64,000 bases of DNA from Sulfuricystis multivorans (GTDB lineage Bacteria > Pseudomonadota > Gammaproteobacteria > Burkholderiales > Rhodocyclaceae). The notes below the pieces were generated by a model, which was not told the origin of the DNA, did not search any database, and saw nothing but the letters and a program-made list of their open reading frames with translations. The position numbers were made by a program, and so were the translations under genes. This document shows, piece after piece, positions 10,723-20,833 of the stretch. Location: NCBI RefSeq assembly GCF_003966565.1, contig NZ_AP018718.1:62001-126000 (forward strand), written 5' to 3'. The number at the start of each line of letters is the position of its first letter. The stretch's first letter is position 1.

Positions 10723-11499
10723 TCATTTGAGGAAGCGACGCCGGGCGAGCACGACGGCGATCCAGAAGGCCGCCACGGTGATTGCCGCCAGCGCGCCGGC
10801 ATGCTGCAGGATGTCGGCCGGCAGGTGGCCGAAGATCAGTGGCCGGATCAACGCGACCGAATGCGACAGCGGCAGCCAAGCGGCGATGGCCTGCACGAAG
10901 GCTGGCAACTGATCGACTGGAAAGAATACGCCGCAGACGATCACCATCGGCGTGATGAATAACGTGAAGTAATACATGAAGAAATCGAAGGACGGCGAGA
11001 GCGCCGTGACGATCAGACCGAGCGCGGCGAAAGTGAGGCCGGTGAGGAAGATCGCCGGCAGCGCCAGGAGCGCGAGCGGTCCGGCGACATAGCCGAGCGC
11101 CCAGATCACGGCGAGGATCGCCGCGCCGGAAAGGCTCGCCTTCGCCGCGGCCCACAGACATTCACCGGCAAGCACGTCGTCGAGGAGCAGGGGCGCATTC
11201 ATGATCGCTTCCCAGGTGCGCTGCACGTTCATGCGCGAAAAGGCCGAATAAAGCGCCTCGAAGGAGGCGGCGTTCATCGTCGAGGCGCACACCGTGCCAG
11301 CGGCGAGAAAGGCGATGTAGGGCATGCCCCCGATCGGCGGCAGCAGGCCGCCGAGGCCGTAGCCGAGGCCAAACAGATAGATCATCGGATCGGCGAGATT
11401 GCCGAGCAGCGAAGGCAGGGCGAGCTTCCTCCACACCAGCAGGTTACGGCGGAATACCGCGATCGCACGCCAGGAAAGTGTTGGGAAACGGGTGTCCAT
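10723..11499 (-). CDS. ABC-2 type export permease
   Basis: The 258-residue protein has about six hydrophobic segments and the ABC-2/NodJ-like pattern (LLVWRKLALPSLLGNLADPMIYLFGLGYGLGG near the start). The ATG at 11499 overlaps the stop of the ATPase gene as ATGA, so the two form a pair. Such exporters move lipids, polysaccharides or drugs, and nothing here identifies the substrate. The NodIJ label often given to this family does not imply nodulation. Confidence 0.85.
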   Translation of the reverse strand: MDTRFPTLSWRAIAVFRRNLLVWRKLALPSLLGNLADPMIYLFGLGYGLGGLLPPIGGMPYIAFLAAGTVCASTMNAASFEALYSAFSRMNVQRTWEAIMNAPLLLDDVLAGECLWAAAKASLSGAAILAVIWALGYVAGPLALLALPAIFLTGLTFAALGLIVTALSPSFDFFMYYFTLFITPMVIVCGVFFPVDQLPAFVQAIAAWLPLSHSVALIRPLIFGHLPADILQHAGALAAITVAAFWIAVVLARRRFLK

Positions 11500-12269
11500 C
11501 AATCCCTCAGTTCGTGGCCGGTCAGCTCGAGGAACACGTCTTCCAGATTCGCCGGCCGCCGCGGATCCGGCGAGACCGGCACATGCGCCGCGATCAGCGC
11601 GCGCGGCGTTCCTTCGGCGATGCGGCGACCGTGATCCATGATCAGCAGCCGGTCGCACAGACGCTCGGCTTCCTCCATGAAGTGGGTGGTGAGCAGGATC
11701 GTCTTGCCTTGCGCAACGAGTTCGCGCAGCCGCTCCCAGATCAGGTGGCGCGCCTGCGGATCCAGCCCGGTGGTCGGTTCGTCGAGCACCAGCAGCTCCG
11801 GGTCGTTGATCAGCGCCCGGGCCAGCGTCAGCCGCCGCTTCATGCCCCCCGAGAGCGTGCGGATGTTGCCGCGTTCCTTGCCGGCGAGACCGGCGAATTC
11901 CAGCAGCCCCGGAATGCGCGCGTGCAGCGTGGCGTCGGGGATGCCGAAATAGCGACCATAGACGAGCAGGTTCTCGGCCAGGCTGAAATCAGGATCGAGG
12001 TTGTCGAATTGCGGCACGACGCCGATGCGCATCCGCGCTTCGCGGCCATGCGGCGGCACCGGCAGGCCGAGCACGGTGATATGGCCGCCGTCGGGCGCAG
12101 TCAGACCCAGGCAGCAGCGCAGCGTGGTGGTCTTGCCGGCACCATTGGGGCCGAGCAGGCCGAAACATTCGCCCCGGGCAACGGCAAACGACAGATCGTC
12201 GACGGCCGGCTTGCCCTCGTAGCGTTTGACCAGGTGCTCGACGACGAGAGCAGCGGCGGCAGAGTGCAT
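11499..12269 (-). CDS. ABC transporter ATP-binding protein (paired with ABC-2 permease)
   Basis: The protein has Walker A GPNGAGKT, a Q-loop near VVPQFDN, signature LSGGMKRR and Walker [14 protein letters not shown], in that order, so it is a complete ABC ATPase of the ABC-2 exporter group. The start is uncertain: ATG at 12269 (256 residues) or at 12284 (261 residues); neither has a clear ribosome site. The next gene starts divergently at 12292, so the promoters of both must be embedded in coding sequence. Confidence 0.87.
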   Translation of the reverse strand: MHSAAAALVVEHLVKRYEGKPAVDDLSFAVARGECFGLLGPNGAGKTTTLRCCLGLTAPDGGHITVLGLPVPPHGREARMRIGVVPQFDNLDPDFSLAENLLVYGRYFGIPDATLHARIPGLLEFAGLAGKERGNIRTLSGGMKRRLTLARALINDPELLVLDEPTTGLDPQARHLIWERLRELVAQGKTILLTTHFMEEAERLCDRLLIMDHGRRIAEGTPRALIAAHVPVSPDPRRPANLEDVFLELTGHELRD

Positions 12270-12291
12270 CGGATCGGATAACATCGCAGGC

Positions 12292-12924
12292 ATGGAATAC
12301 GCCATTTTGCCCGTAACGCCCTTCGAGCAGAACTGTAGCCTGCTCTGGCAGGCCGAAACGCGCCGTGCGGCGGTGGTCGATCCCGGCGGCGACGTGGAAG
12401 AGATCCTCGCGGCGATCGCCGTGCGCGATCTCGCGGTCGAGAAAATCCTGCTCACGCATGGCCACATCGACCATGTCGGCGGCGCCGCGGCCCTGGCGCG
12501 AGAGCTTTCCGTGCCCATCGAAGGGCCGCAGCGCGAGGATGCCTTCTGGCTCGATGCGCTGCCCGAGCAATGCCGCATGTTCGGATTCCCGCCCACGCCG
12601 CCGCTCGTGCCCGACCGCTGGCTCGGGGACGGCGATGTGGTGAAGGTGGGCGATCTTGCACTCGAGGTGCTCCATACGCCCGGTCACACGCCCGGCCATG
12701 TGTGTTTCATCCAGCGACCGTCGCGACTGGCGATCGTCGGCGATGTGCTGTTTGCCGGCTCGATCGGCCGCACGGATTTCCCACGCGGCGATCATGCTGC
12801 GCTGATCCATTCGATCCGCGCGAAGCTGTTTGCCCTCGGCGACGATTACGTCTTCATCCCCGGTCACGGCCCGCTGTCCACCTTCGGGGCGGAGAGGCGC
12901 AGTAATCCGTTCGTCGCCGACTAA
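12292..12924 (+). CDS. Metallo-beta-lactamase-fold hydrolase (glyoxalase II-like)
   Basis: The 210-residue protein carries the family metal motifs in order: [33 protein letters not shown], and the final GHGPLS. This matches the small YcbL/GloB-like branch that hydrolyses thioesters such as S-lactoylglutathione. The C-terminal substrate domain of classical GloB is missing. It is a single gene between the ABC exporter and mscL. The exact substrate cannot be told from sequence. Confidence 0.88.
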   Translation: MEYAILPVTPFEQNCSLLWQAETRRAAVVDPGGDVEEILAAIAVRDLAVEKILLTHGHIDHVGGAAALARELSVPIEGPQREDAFWLDALPEQCRMFGFPPTPPLVPDRWLGDGDVVKVGDLALEVLHTPGHTPGHVCFIQRPSRLAIVGDVLFAGSIGRTDFPRGDHAALIHSIRAKLFALGDDYVFIPGHGPLSTFGAERRSNPFVAD

Positions 12925-12930
12925 ATCGAA

Positions 12931-12946
12931 CCCCCCGCGAGGGGGG
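12931..12946. terminator. GC hairpin between convergent genes
   Basis: A six-pair CCCCCC/GGGGGG stem with a GCGA loop lies between the convergent ends of the hydrolase and mscL. There is no clear T-tract on the plus side, so it may be a weak bidirectional terminator or simply a transcript-end stabiliser. Confidence 0.4.
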
Positions 12947-12961
12947 CGAAGGGGGCAGGTA

Positions 12962-13393
12962 TTACTTTTTCAGCGCATCACGAATCTCGCGCAGCAGGAC
13001 GATGTCTTCCGGCGTCGGTGGCGGGGCGGCCGGCGCGGCGGCATCCTCGCGCTTCAGGCGATTGATCTGCTTGACCATCACGAAGATGATGAAGGCGAGG
13101 ATCAGGAAGTTGAGCAGCACGGTGATGAAGCTGCCATAGGCGAACACCGGCACGCCGGCCTTCTTGACCTCGGCGAGCGTCATTGCGACGCCGGCGGGTA
13201 CTTCCTTGAGGGGGATGAAGTAGTTGCTGAAATCCAGTCCGCCGACGACCCGGCCAACGAGCGGCATGATCAGGTCGCCAACCACCGAATCGACGATCTT
13301 GCCGAAGGCGCCGCCGATGATCACGCCGATCGCCAGATCCATTACGTTGCCCTTGACCGCGAATTCGCGGAATTCCTTGAAAAAGCCGCTCAT
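12962..13393 (-). CDS. mscL: Large-conductance mechanosensitive channel
   Basis: MscL opens under high membrane tension to release solutes on osmotic downshock. The 143-residue protein shows the amphipathic N-terminal helix ([13 protein letters not shown]), the first membrane helix with [15 protein letters not shown], a periplasmic loop, the second membrane helix, and a charged C-terminal helix bundle. Both length and motifs are standard. A 234-base region separates it from the divergent gene at 13628. Confidence 0.96.
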   Translation of the reverse strand: MSGFFKEFREFAVKGNVMDLAIGVIIGGAFGKIVDSVVGDLIMPLVGRVVGGLDFSNYFIPLKEVPAGVAMTLAEVKKAGVPVFAYGSFITVLLNFLILAFIIFVMVKQINRLKREDAAAPAAPPPTPEDIVLLREIRDALKK

Positions 13394-13627
13394 GTTTTTT
13401 CCCTGACCGATGACGGAAGAATGCACTATGGAAACGCTGAAGAAGGCCGCGAGCGGGATGCAGCGCAAGGCGCACGGAGCGCAGCGACCGAGACATAACA
13501 TGGAGTTAGGCGAGGGAGCGAGTACCGCGCAACGCGGCGATGCGCCCGCGCAGCAACTTATTCAGCGTTTCCCTATATCGTAACCCGACATGTTCCCGAA
13601 GAAGGGCAAAACGATTATCATCATTCC

Positions 13628-13981
13628 ATGCCTCTCGATCCCATCAGCGCCGCGATCGTCAGTTCTCTCATCGGCTCGGCCGTCGAGTCGGCCTTAACGC
13701 CTGCTGCGCCTCGGCCTGCCACGGGGTTGGTGCGCCATCTGCCCGCCGAAGCGAAGCGTGGTGTGATGGGCATGCCTGCCGATGGCCGGGTTCAGATCGA
13801 CGGCCAGACCTATCTGCTCTCGCCCGGGGTGGTGATCCGCAACGAATACAACATGGCGATTCCGTCGATGCTGGTATCTGCCCCGGTGCTGGTGCGCTAC
13901 CAGACCGATGCGATGGGCGCGGTGTCTCGGGTGTGGATTCTTTCTGCAGCCGAGGCGCAACTGGCCGAAGCACAGAAGTGA
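13628..13981 (+). CDS. Hypothetical protein, 117 residues
   Basis: I do not recognise this protein. It starts with a hydrophobic PISAAIVSSLIGSAVESALT segment, then has a beta-rich part (GRVQIDGQTYLLSPGVVIRNEYN) and ends EAQLAEAQK. The first part could be a membrane or amphipathic helix, but no cleavage site is obvious. It lies 32 bases before phoH on the same strand and may be cotranscribed with it. The 234 bases upstream hold no gene; they must contain promoters for this gene and for mscL. Confidence 0.6.
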   Translation: MPLDPISAAIVSSLIGSAVESALTPAAPRPATGLVRHLPAEAKRGVMGMPADGRVQIDGQTYLLSPGVVIRNEYNMAIPSMLVSAPVLVRYQTDAMGAVSRVWILSAAEAQLAEAQK

Positions 13982-14004
13982 AAGGCGGCGCTGGCGAGTC
14001 GGCA
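13981..14004 (-). repeat. Dispersed 27-bp repeat, copy 4 (between hypothetical gene and phoH)
   Basis: On the minus strand this reads TGCCGACTC then GCCAGCGCCGCCTTT. It fills most of the gap between the stop at 13981 and the phoH start. It is more diverged than the other copies. Confidence 0.45.
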
Positions 14005-14013
14005 CGACGCTCA

Positions 14014-15051
14014 GTGAAAACCAAGAGTTTTTCCGTCGAACTGCAACCGGTCGACAACGTCCGATTGGCGAATCTGTGCGGCGCGCTCGACGAAAACCTG
14101 CGCCAGATCGAGCTGGCCTTCGACGTCGTGTTGACGCGGCGCGGCGAGCATTGCCGCATCAACGGCGAGCCGGCCCAGGCGCGGCTCGCGGCGACGGCGC
14201 TGCGCCATTTCTACACGCTGGCGGCAACCCCGCTGTCGGTCGATGACATCCAGCTCGGTCTGATCGAGCTCAAAAACCGCGGCGAGATTCCTGCGCCTGC
14301 CGCCGGACTGCTCACCCGCAAAGCCGACCTGCATGGCCGCACGCCGCATCAGGTCGAGTATCTGAAGAATATCCAGGAACACGACATCACCTTCGGCATC
14401 GGACCGGCCGGCACCGGCAAGACCTATCTCGCGGTGGCTTGCGCGGTCGATGCCTTCGAGCGCGAGCAGGTGCAGCGCATCGTGCTCACCCGCCCGGCGG
14501 TCGAGGCCGGCGAGCGGCTCGGTTTTCTGCCCGGCGATCTGGCACAGAAGGTCGATCCTTATCTGCGGCCGCTCTATGACGCGCTCTACGACCTGATGGG
14601 CTTCGACAAGGTGATGCGCCTGTTCGAGAAGCAGGCCATCGAGGTCGCGCCGCTCGCCTACATGCGCGGGCGGACATTGAACCATGCCTTCATCATTCTC
14701 GATGAGGCCCAGAACACCACGCCCGAGCAGATGAAGATGTTCTTGACGCGCATCGGCATCGGCACCAAGGCGGTGATCACCGGCGATGTGACACAGATGG
14801 ATTTGCCCAAGGGGCAGAAATCCGGACTCATCGAGGCGCGACGCATTCTTGCCGATGTGCGGGGCTTGGCCTTCACCGAATTCGATGCTTCCGACGTGGT
14901 GCGCCATCCGCTGGTTGCGCGCATCGTCGCGGCTTATGAAAACGAGGCGTCGACGGCGGTCGCGAGTCGCCATCGCGCCGAAGTTTCGGCGCAGGCCAAT
15001 GCCCGCGAAGCGGGCGTTAGCCGGAGCCAACGCTCAGATTATGAAACCTGA
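14014..15051 (+). CDS. phoH: PhoH-family ATPase (YbeZ)
   Basis: The 345-residue protein has the PhoH Walker A GPAGTGKT and Walker [10 protein letters not shown], and sits directly before ybeY as in most proteobacteria. YbeZ is an ATPase, probably an RNA helicase, that cooperates with YbeY in rRNA maturation. I chose the GTG at 14014 because [12 protein letters not shown] matches the usual start; an earlier GTG at 13978 overlaps the preceding stop and is possible. The far C-terminus (after ENEASTA) is divergent and overlaps the ybeY start. Confidence 0.9.
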   Translation: MKTKSFSVELQPVDNVRLANLCGALDENLRQIELAFDVVLTRRGEHCRINGEPAQARLAATALRHFYTLAATPLSVDDIQLGLIELKNRGEIPAPAAGLLTRKADLHGRTPHQVEYLKNIQEHDITFGIGPAGTGKTYLAVACAVDAFEREQVQRIVLTRPAVEAGERLGFLPGDLAQKVDPYLRPLYDALYDLMGFDKVMRLFEKQAIEVAPLAYMRGRTLNHAFIILDEAQNTTPEQMKMFLTRIGIGTKAVITGDVTQMDLPKGQKSGLIEARRILADVRGLAFTEFDASDVVRHPLVARIVAAYENEASTAVASRHRAEVSAQANAREAGVSRSQRSDYET

Positions 15052-15475
15052 ACTGCATCTCGCGGTGCAATATGCCGTCGCCGGCGATGATCTGCCGGAA
15101 CGCGCGCAGGTACGCCGCTGGGTGCGTGCGGCGCAGGAAAAACCTGCGACCGTGACGGTGCGCCTATGCGATGACGACGAGGGTCGCGAGCTCAATCGCG
15201 CCTATCGCGGCAAGGATTACGCGACGAATGTGCTGTCCTTCGTCTATGAAGACGAACCAGTGGTCGGCGATCTGGTCATCTGTCTGCCGGTGGTGCGGCG
15301 CGAGGCGGTCGAGCAGGGCAAGGCCTTGCGCGACCATCTGGCGCACATGGTGGTGCATGGTATGCTTCATCTGCAAGGGTATGACCACGAGACGAACGTC
15401 CGTGATGCCGCGCGCATGGAAGCGCGCGAGCGCGAAGTGCTCGCCCGTTTCGGCATTCCCGACCCCTATCGTTGA
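15041..15475 (+). CDS. ybeY: Endoribonuclease YbeY
   Basis: YbeY is a zinc-dependent endoribonuclease needed for 16S rRNA 3' end maturation and ribosome quality control. The 144-residue protein has the signature [12 protein letters not shown] with the three metal histidines, and the NVLSF strand before it. The start overlaps the end of phoH by 11 bases, and corC begins two bases after its stop. The order phoH-ybeY-corC-lnt is conserved. Confidence 0.95.
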   Translation: MKPELHLAVQYAVAGDDLPERAQVRRWVRAAQEKPATVTVRLCDDDEGRELNRAYRGKDYATNVLSFVYEDEPVVGDLVICLPVVRREAVEQGKALRDHLAHMVVHGMLHLQGYDHETNVRDAARMEAREREVLARFGIPDPYR

Positions 15476-15477
15476 AC

Positions 15478-16323
15478 ATGGACCCTTCCCGACCTCGTCC
15501 GTCATTGCTGGAACGTCTTTCGCTGCTGTTGCTCGGCGAACCGGAAGACCGCGAACAACTTCTGCAACTGTTGCGCAAGGCGCACGACCGCAACCTGATG
15601 GATGCCGATGCGCTGTCGATCATCGAAGGCGCCCTGGCGGTCTCCGAGATGCAGGTGCGCGACATCATGGTGCCACGCGCCCAGATGGATGTCGTCTCGA
15701 TCCACGATCCGCTCGAGAAGATCGTCGCTTTCGCGCTCGACACCGCGCACTCGCGCTTTCCTGCGATCGGCGAGAGCAAGGACGACGTGATCGGCATCCT
15801 GCTCGCCAAGGACCTGCTGCGCCCCTTTGCCGGCCGCGAATTCGACTTGCGCGACAGCCTCAGACCGGCGGTGTTCATTCCCGAATCGAAGCGCTTGAAC
15901 GTCTTGCTGCGCGAATTCCGCGCCTCGCGCAACCACATGGCGATCGTCGTCGATGAATATGGCGGCGTCGCCGGGCTGGTCACCATCGAAGACGTGCTCG
16001 AGCAGATCGTCGGCGACATCGAGGATGAATACGATTTCGACGAGACGGCGGGCAACATCGTGCTCGACAACGCTGGCCGCTATCGCGTCAAGGCGACCAC
16101 CGAGATCGCCGATTTCAACGCCGCCTTCGGCACGCATTTCCCAGACGAGGAGTTCGATACGGTCGGTGGGCTGGTGATCAAACAGCTCGGTCGGCTGCCG
16201 AAGAGAAACGAGGTCGTCGTCATCGACGGGATGCGCTTCCAGGTGCTGCGCGCCGACTCTCGCCGCGTGCATACTCTGCTGGTCGACCCGCAAAGGCGGC
16301 TGCCCATCGATTCCGCTTCATGA
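15478..16323 (+). CDS. corC: CorC/YbeX-type protein with CBS domains
   Basis: The 281-residue protein has two CBS domains (from about VRDIMVPRAQMD to FASRNHMAIVVDEYGG) followed by a CorC_HlyC domain (from about EIADFNAAFGTHF). Family members are linked to magnesium/cobalt efflux and, for YbeX, to ribosome maturation, fitting its place beside ybeY. There is no membrane domain. I prefer the ATG at 15478 over a TTG six bases upstream that overlaps the ybeY stop. Confidence 0.92.
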   Translation: MDPSRPRPSLLERLSLLLLGEPEDREQLLQLLRKAHDRNLMDADALSIIEGALAVSEMQVRDIMVPRAQMDVVSIHDPLEKIVAFALDTAHSRFPAIGESKDDVIGILLAKDLLRPFAGREFDLRDSLRPAVFIPESKRLNVLLREFRASRNHMAIVVDEYGGVAGLVTIEDVLEQIVGDIEDEYDFDETAGNIVLDNAGRYRVKATTEIADFNAAFGTHFPDEEFDTVGGLVIKQLGRLPKRNEVVVIDGMRFQVLRADSRRVHTLLVDPQRRLPIDSAS

Positions 16324-17768
16324 GGCAGGCATTGTTCGCCGCGGGCCTGGGCGCGGCGACGGTCCTCGGTTTCGCGCCCTTCGGCATCTTCCCGTTGCCG
16401 GTGGTGACACTCGCGCTCTTGTTCCGCTTCTGGGCGCGCGCGCCCTCCGCCCGCGCTGCAGCCGGCTTGGGCTTTGCCTGGGGGCTGGGCTTTTTTCTCA
16501 CCGGCGTCTCGTGGGTCTATGTGAGCCTGCATGACGTCGGCGGCATGGCCGCACCGCTCGCCGTCGTCGCGACGCTGCTGTTTTGCGCCTATCTCGCTCT
16601 GTTTCCCGCGCTCGCCGGCTATCTCTCATGCCGCCTCACCAGCGCCGACTTTTGGCACAACGCCTTGCTCTTGGCCGGTATGTGGACGCTGACGGAAGCC
16701 TTGCGCGGTGTGCTCTTCACCGGCTTTCCGTGGCTGGCGATCGGCTATTCGGCCACGCCGCCCAATCCCCTGGCGGGCTTTGCGCCGGTGCTCGGCAGCC
16801 ACGGCCTCGATTTCCTCGTCGCGCTGCTTGCGGCAGCCTTCGCGAGGGGCTTACGGCGAAAAGCGGCCTGGCTGTTGCTGATCCTGCTCGCAAGCCTTGG
16901 ACAATTCTTGCGCGCGATGGACTGGACCCAGCCCGTGGGCCAGCCGCTCACGGTGAGCCTGCTGCAAGGCAATGTGCCGCAGAGCCTGAAGTGGCAGCCG
17001 GAAAATCTAGAGCTGTCGATCGCTACCTATCTCGATCTGGCGCAGCAGCATCCCGCCGCCCTCACGGTGCTGCCGGAGACCGCGATCCCGCTGTTCTTCG
17101 ACGAAGTGCCAGGGAAGGTGCTGCAAAGGCTCACCCGGCATGGCGACGTACTCTTGGGTATCGCGATCCGTCACCGCTCGGGCGGTTATGTGAATGGCGC
17201 GGTGGCGCTCACCCCTGCGCAGGCGCAAAGCTATGCCAAGCGCCATCTGGTGCCGTTCGGCGAATACGTGCCGCCGGGCTTTGCCTGGTTCTTCGCTCTG
17301 GTGAACATCCCGATGGCGGATTTTTCCGCCGGCCCCACCCGGCAACCGCCGCTTGCCATCGCCGGACAAAAGATCGCGCCGAACATCTGTTTCGAGGACC
17401 TGTTCGGCAACGAGCTGCGCACTGCCCTGCCCGAAGCGACGTTGCTGGTCAATCTCTCGAACACCGCCTGGTTCGGGCGCTCGCTTGCCCAGCCGCAGCA
17501 TTTGCAGATTTCCCGCCTGCGCGCGATCGAGACCGGGCGCATGATGCTCAGAGCGACGAACACGGGGATCACCGCAGCGATCGCGCCGGATGGCCGCGTG
17601 CTCGCGGCTTTGCCGCCCTTCACCCGCGGGGCGCTTATCGTCGAGGCGCAAGGCTATGCAGGGGTGACCCCCTATGTGCGCTGGGGCGATGCGCTGGCGT
17701 TTTCGATCGCGATCGGCGCCCTAATACCCTCCTGTTTGGCGGCTTACCGCCGGCGGCGCAGCGGCTAA
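16320..17768 (+). CDS. lnt: Apolipoprotein N-acyltransferase
   Basis: Lnt adds the third acyl chain to lipoproteins in the inner membrane. The 482-residue protein has a hydrophobic N-terminal half (about six spans) and a C-terminal nitrilase-type domain with the catalytic set: glutamate in LPETAIP, a lysine near AKRHLVPFGEY, and cysteine in PNICFEDLFG. It overlaps corC as ATGA. A copy of the dispersed repeat encodes CRLTSADFW in the membrane half. Confidence 0.95.
   Translation: MRQALFAAGLGAATVLGFAPFGIFPLPVVTLALLFRFWARAPSARAAAGLGFAWGLGFFLTGVSWVYVSLHDVGGMAAPLAVVATLLFCAYLALFPALAGYLSCRLTSADFWHNALLLAGMWTLTEALRGVLFTGFPWLAIGYSATPPNPLAGFAPVLGSHGLDFLVALLAAAFARGLRRKAAWLLLILLASLGQFLRAMDWTQPVGQPLTVSLLQGNVPQSLKWQPENLELSIATYLDLAQQHPAALTVLPETAIPLFFDEVPGKVLQRLTRHGDVLLGIAIRHRSGGYVNGAVALTPAQAQSYAKRHLVPFGEYVPPGFAWFFALVNIPMADFSAGPTRQPPLAIAGQKIAPNICFEDLFGNELRTALPEATLLVNLSNTAWFGRSLAQPQHLQISRLRAIETGRMMLRATNTGITAAIAPDGRVLAALPPFTRGALIVEAQGYAGVTPYVRWGDALAFSIAIGALIPSCLAAYRRRRSG
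16629..16655 (+). repeat. Dispersed 27-bp repeat, copy 5 (in lnt)
   Basis: TGCCGCCTC is followed by ACCAGCGCCGACTTTTGG on the plus strand. The frame differs from the dsbD copies, giving CRLTSADFW inside Lnt. Confidence 0.6.
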
Positions 17769-17792
17769 AATCGGGTTTTCAGCGAACAAATC

Positions 17793-18716
17793 ATGAAACC
17801 CACATTCCAATCCATCATCCTGCGCTTGCAGGACTTCTGGGACCGGCAGGGCTGTGCGCTGTTGCAGCCCTACGACATGGAAGTCGGCGCCGGCACCTCG
17901 CATACCGCCACCTTCCTGCGCGCGCTCGGCCCCGAGCCGTGGAAGGCCGCTTACGTGCAGCCCTCGCGGCGGCCGAAGGATGGCCGCTATGGCGAGAATC
18001 CAAACCGCCTGCAGCACTACTACCAGTATCAGGTGGTCTTGAAACCCGCGCCCGAGAACATCCTCGATCTCTATCTCGGCTCGCTCGAAGCCCTGGGTTT
18101 CGATCTGACGCAAAACGACGTGCGCTTCGTCGAGGACGACTGGGAAAACCCCACGCTGGGCGCCTGGGGCCTGGGCTGGGAAGTGTGGATGAATGGCATG
18201 GAGATCACGCAATTCACCTATTTCCAGCAGGTCGGCGGGATCGATTGCAAGCCGATCACCGGCGAGATCACCTATGGCCTGGAGCGGCTGGCGATGTATC
18301 TGCAAGGGGTCGAGAACGTCTTCGACCTCGTCTATGCGCCCGGCCTGAAATACGGCGATGTGTTCCATCAAAACGAGGTCGAGCAGTCAGCCTACAACTT
18401 CGAGCACAGCGACGTCGAGTTCTTGCTCACCGCCTTTGCCGCGCATGAAAGGCAGGCCAAGTATCTGATGGCGCAAAAGCTCGCGCTGCCGGCGTACGAA
18501 CAGGTCTTGAAGGCCGCGCACACCTTCAACCTGCTCGACGCGCGCGGCGCGATTTCGGTGACCGAGCGCGCCGCCTACATCGGCCGTATCCGCACTCTCG
18601 CCAGAAGCGTGGCGCAAAGCTATCTCGAATCGCGCGCCCGGCTCGGCTTCCCGATGGCGCCGCGGGAACATGCCGCCGAAGTGCTGGCGAAACTGAACGA
18701 GAAGAAGGCAGCCTGA
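17793..18716 (+). CDS. glyQ: Glycyl-tRNA synthetase, alpha subunit
   Basis: This is the catalytic subunit of the bacterial alpha2beta2 glycyl-tRNA synthetase. The 307-residue protein contains the standard [13 protein letters not shown] and [17 protein letters not shown] segments and the [11 protein letters not shown] motif. It is followed two bases later by glyS. The start has the family form [16 protein letters not shown]. Confidence 0.97.
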   Translation: MKPTFQSIILRLQDFWDRQGCALLQPYDMEVGAGTSHTATFLRALGPEPWKAAYVQPSRRPKDGRYGENPNRLQHYYQYQVVLKPAPENILDLYLGSLEALGFDLTQNDVRFVEDDWENPTLGAWGLGWEVWMNGMEITQFTYFQQVGGIDCKPITGEITYGLERLAMYLQGVENVFDLVYAPGLKYGDVFHQNEVEQSAYNFEHSDVEFLLTAFAAHERQAKYLMAQKLALPAYEQVLKAAHTFNLLDARGAISVTERAAYIGRIRTLARSVAQSYLESRARLGFPMAPREHAAEVLAKLNEKKAA

Positions 18717-18718
18717 CC

Positions 18719-20824
18719 ATGACGACGAAAAACCTGCTCGTGGAACTGTTCGTCGAGGAGCTGCCGCCGAAGGCGCTGAAGGAACTCGGCGAAGCCTTCG
18801 CCGCCACGGTGGCCGAGAGGCTCAAAGCCGCCGGGCTCGTCGCCAAGACGACGGTCTCTCGATACGCCTCACCGCGGCGTTTGGCAGTGCATCTCACGGA
18901 TGTCGCCGCCAAGGCGGCCGACAGACGAGTCACCCAGAAACTGATGCCGGCCGCCGTCGGGCTCGATGCCGACGGCAACCCTACCCCGGCGCTGCTCAAA
19001 AAGCTCGCCGCGCTCGGCAAAGATGCCGCAGTCGTGCCGAGCCTCAAACGGCAGCTGGACGGCAAGGCCGAGGCGCTGTTCCTCGACAGCGTCTTGCCCG
19101 GCATGACCCTGCAAGAGGGCCTGCAGGCCGCGTTGGATGCGGCGCTCGCCAGCTTGCCGATCCCGAAGGTGATGAGCTATCAGTTGCAGGACGGTTGGAC
19201 CACCGTGCATTTCGTGCGTCCTGCGCACCGGCTCGTCGCGCTGCATGGCGCCGAGGTGGTACCGGTTGCCGTGCTGGGCTTGACCGCCGACCGTAAGACC
19301 CAGGGCCACCGCTTCGAGGCCAGCGCCAATCCGGTGGTGATTCGCGAGGCGGACAGTTATGCCGAGCAGCTGGAGGCCGAGGGCGCGGTGATTCCCGGCT
19401 TCGCCGCACGCCGGGCCGAGATCGAACGGCAGTTACAGGCTGCCGCCGCGCGCGAGGGGCTCGTGCCGATCGCGGACGACGCGCTGCTCGACGAAGTGAC
19501 GGCGCTGGTCGAACGGCCCAACGTGCTCGTCTGCCAGTTCGAAAAAGAGTTCCTCGACGTGCCGCAGGAATGCCTGATCCTGACCATGAAGGCGAACCAG
19601 AAGTATTTTCCGCTGCTCGATGCCGCCGGCAAACTGACGAACAAGTTCCTCGTCGTCGCCAACATCCGGCCACACGATCCCGCGGCGGTGATCGGCGGCA
19701 ACGAGCGCGTCGTGCGCCCGCGGCTGGCCGATGCGAAATTCTTCTTCGACCAGGATCGCAAGAAGTCGCTGATCGACCGCATCCCGGGGCTCGCCAAGGT
19801 GGTTTATCACAACAAGCTCGGCAGTCAGGGAGAGCGGGCCGAACGCGTCGCGCGGCTGGCGCACATGATCGGCGAGCGGCTAGGCAGCGCAGAGCTCGCC
19901 AATGCCGCGGACCGCGCCGCGCTGCTCTCGAAGGCGGATTTGCTCACCGACATGGTCGGCGAATTTCCGGAACTGCAAGGCATCATGGGCCGCTACTATG
20001 CGCTCCATGATGGCGAGCCGGTCGAGATCGCCGACGCGATCGAGGATCACTACAAGCCGCGCTTTGCCGGCGACGGCCTGCCGCGCAATGACGTCGGCCT
20101 CTGTGTCGCGCTCGCCGACAAGCTGGAGACGCTGGTCGGCCTGTTCGGCATCGATGAAAAGCCGACCGGCGACAAGGATCCCTTCGCGCTGCGGCGTCAC
20201 GCGCTGGGCGTGCTGCGCATGCTGATCGAGAAAGAGCTCGCATTGCCGCTCGACGAACTGATCGAGGCCGCATTCGCCGTCTTTCCCACCGGCATGCTGC
20301 GCGATGCGCGGGGCGAGCTCATGAGCTTCGTGTTCGAACGCCTTGCCGGTCTTGCGCGCGAGTATGGCCATACGGCCCAAGAGGTCGATGCGGTGCTTTC
20401 GTTGCAACCGATGCGCATCGACCTCGTGCCCAAGCGTCTTGCCGCGGTGCGCGCCTTTGCCCGGCTGCCGGAAGCGGAAAGCCTCGCCGCCGCCAACAAG
20501 CGCGTCGGCAACATCCTGAAGAAAGCCCAAGGCATTGGGCTGATGCCGAAGGTCGATCCCCTGCTTTTCGAAAAGGAGGCCGAACGTGCCCTCCATGCCG
20601 CGCTCGTGTCCGTCGGGCAGGAGGCGGACGCACTGTTCGAGTTGGGTGATTACGCCGCGTCGCTGTCGCGGCTTTCCGCGCTCAAAACGCCGGTCGATCG
20701 GTTCTTCGACGAGGTGATGGTGAATGTCGAGGATGCGCGGCTGCGCGCCAACCGGCTGGGCTTGCTGGCGAAACTGCATCAGGCGATGAACCGCGTCGCC
20801 GATCTTGCGCGTCTTGCCGCTTGA
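18719..20824 (+). CDS. glyS: Glycyl-tRNA synthetase, beta subunit
   Basis: The 701-residue protein is the tRNA-binding beta subunit that partners GlyQ. It starts with LLVELFVEELPPKAL, which is highly characteristic, and carries the YASPRRLAVHL, MKANQKYFPLLD and KLGSQGERAERV segments. The length is normal and no frameshift is visible. It is two bases after glyQ. Confidence 0.97.
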   Translation: MTTKNLLVELFVEELPPKALKELGEAFAATVAERLKAAGLVAKTTVSRYASPRRLAVHLTDVAAKAADRRVTQKLMPAAVGLDADGNPTPALLKKLAALGKDAAVVPSLKRQLDGKAEALFLDSVLPGMTLQEGLQAALDAALASLPIPKVMSYQLQDGWTTVHFVRPAHRLVALHGAEVVPVAVLGLTADRKTQGHRFEASANPVVIREADSYAEQLEAEGAVIPGFAARRAEIERQLQAAAAREGLVPIADDALLDEVTALVERPNVLVCQFEKEFLDVPQECLILTMKANQKYFPLLDAAGKLTNKFLVVANIRPHDPAAVIGGNERVVRPRLADAKFFFDQDRKKSLIDRIPGLAKVVYHNKLGSQGERAERVARLAHMIGERLGSAELANAADRAALLSKADLLTDMVGEFPELQGIMGRYYALHDGEPVEIADAIEDHYKPRFAGDGLPRNDVGLCVALADKLETLVGLFGIDEKPTGDKDPFALRRHALGVLRMLIEKELALPLDELIEAAFAVFPTGMLRDARGELMSFVFERLAGLAREYGHTAQEVDAVLSLQPMRIDLVPKRLAAVRAFARLPEAESLAAANKRVGNILKKAQGIGLMPKVDPLLFEKEAERALHAALVSVGQEADALFELGDYAASLSRLSALKTPVDRFFDEVMVNVEDARLRANRLGLLAKLHQAMNRVADLARLAA

Positions 20825-20833
20825 TCGCCACCC

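Noticed and set aside
10723-12269. NodI/NodJ nodulation exporter
   Set aside because: The similarity is to the general ABC-2 family; no nod genes or lipochitin synthesis genes are present.
15001-15015. GCCCGC/GCGGGC hairpin at the end of phoH
   Set aside because: It lies within coding sequence upstream of ybeY; a regulatory role is possible, but nothing else supports it.
17881-17908. Possible dispersed-repeat copy in glyQ (AAGTCGGCGCCGGC)
   Set aside because: It encodes the universally conserved MEVGAGTSH of GlyQ, so the match is due to protein conservation.
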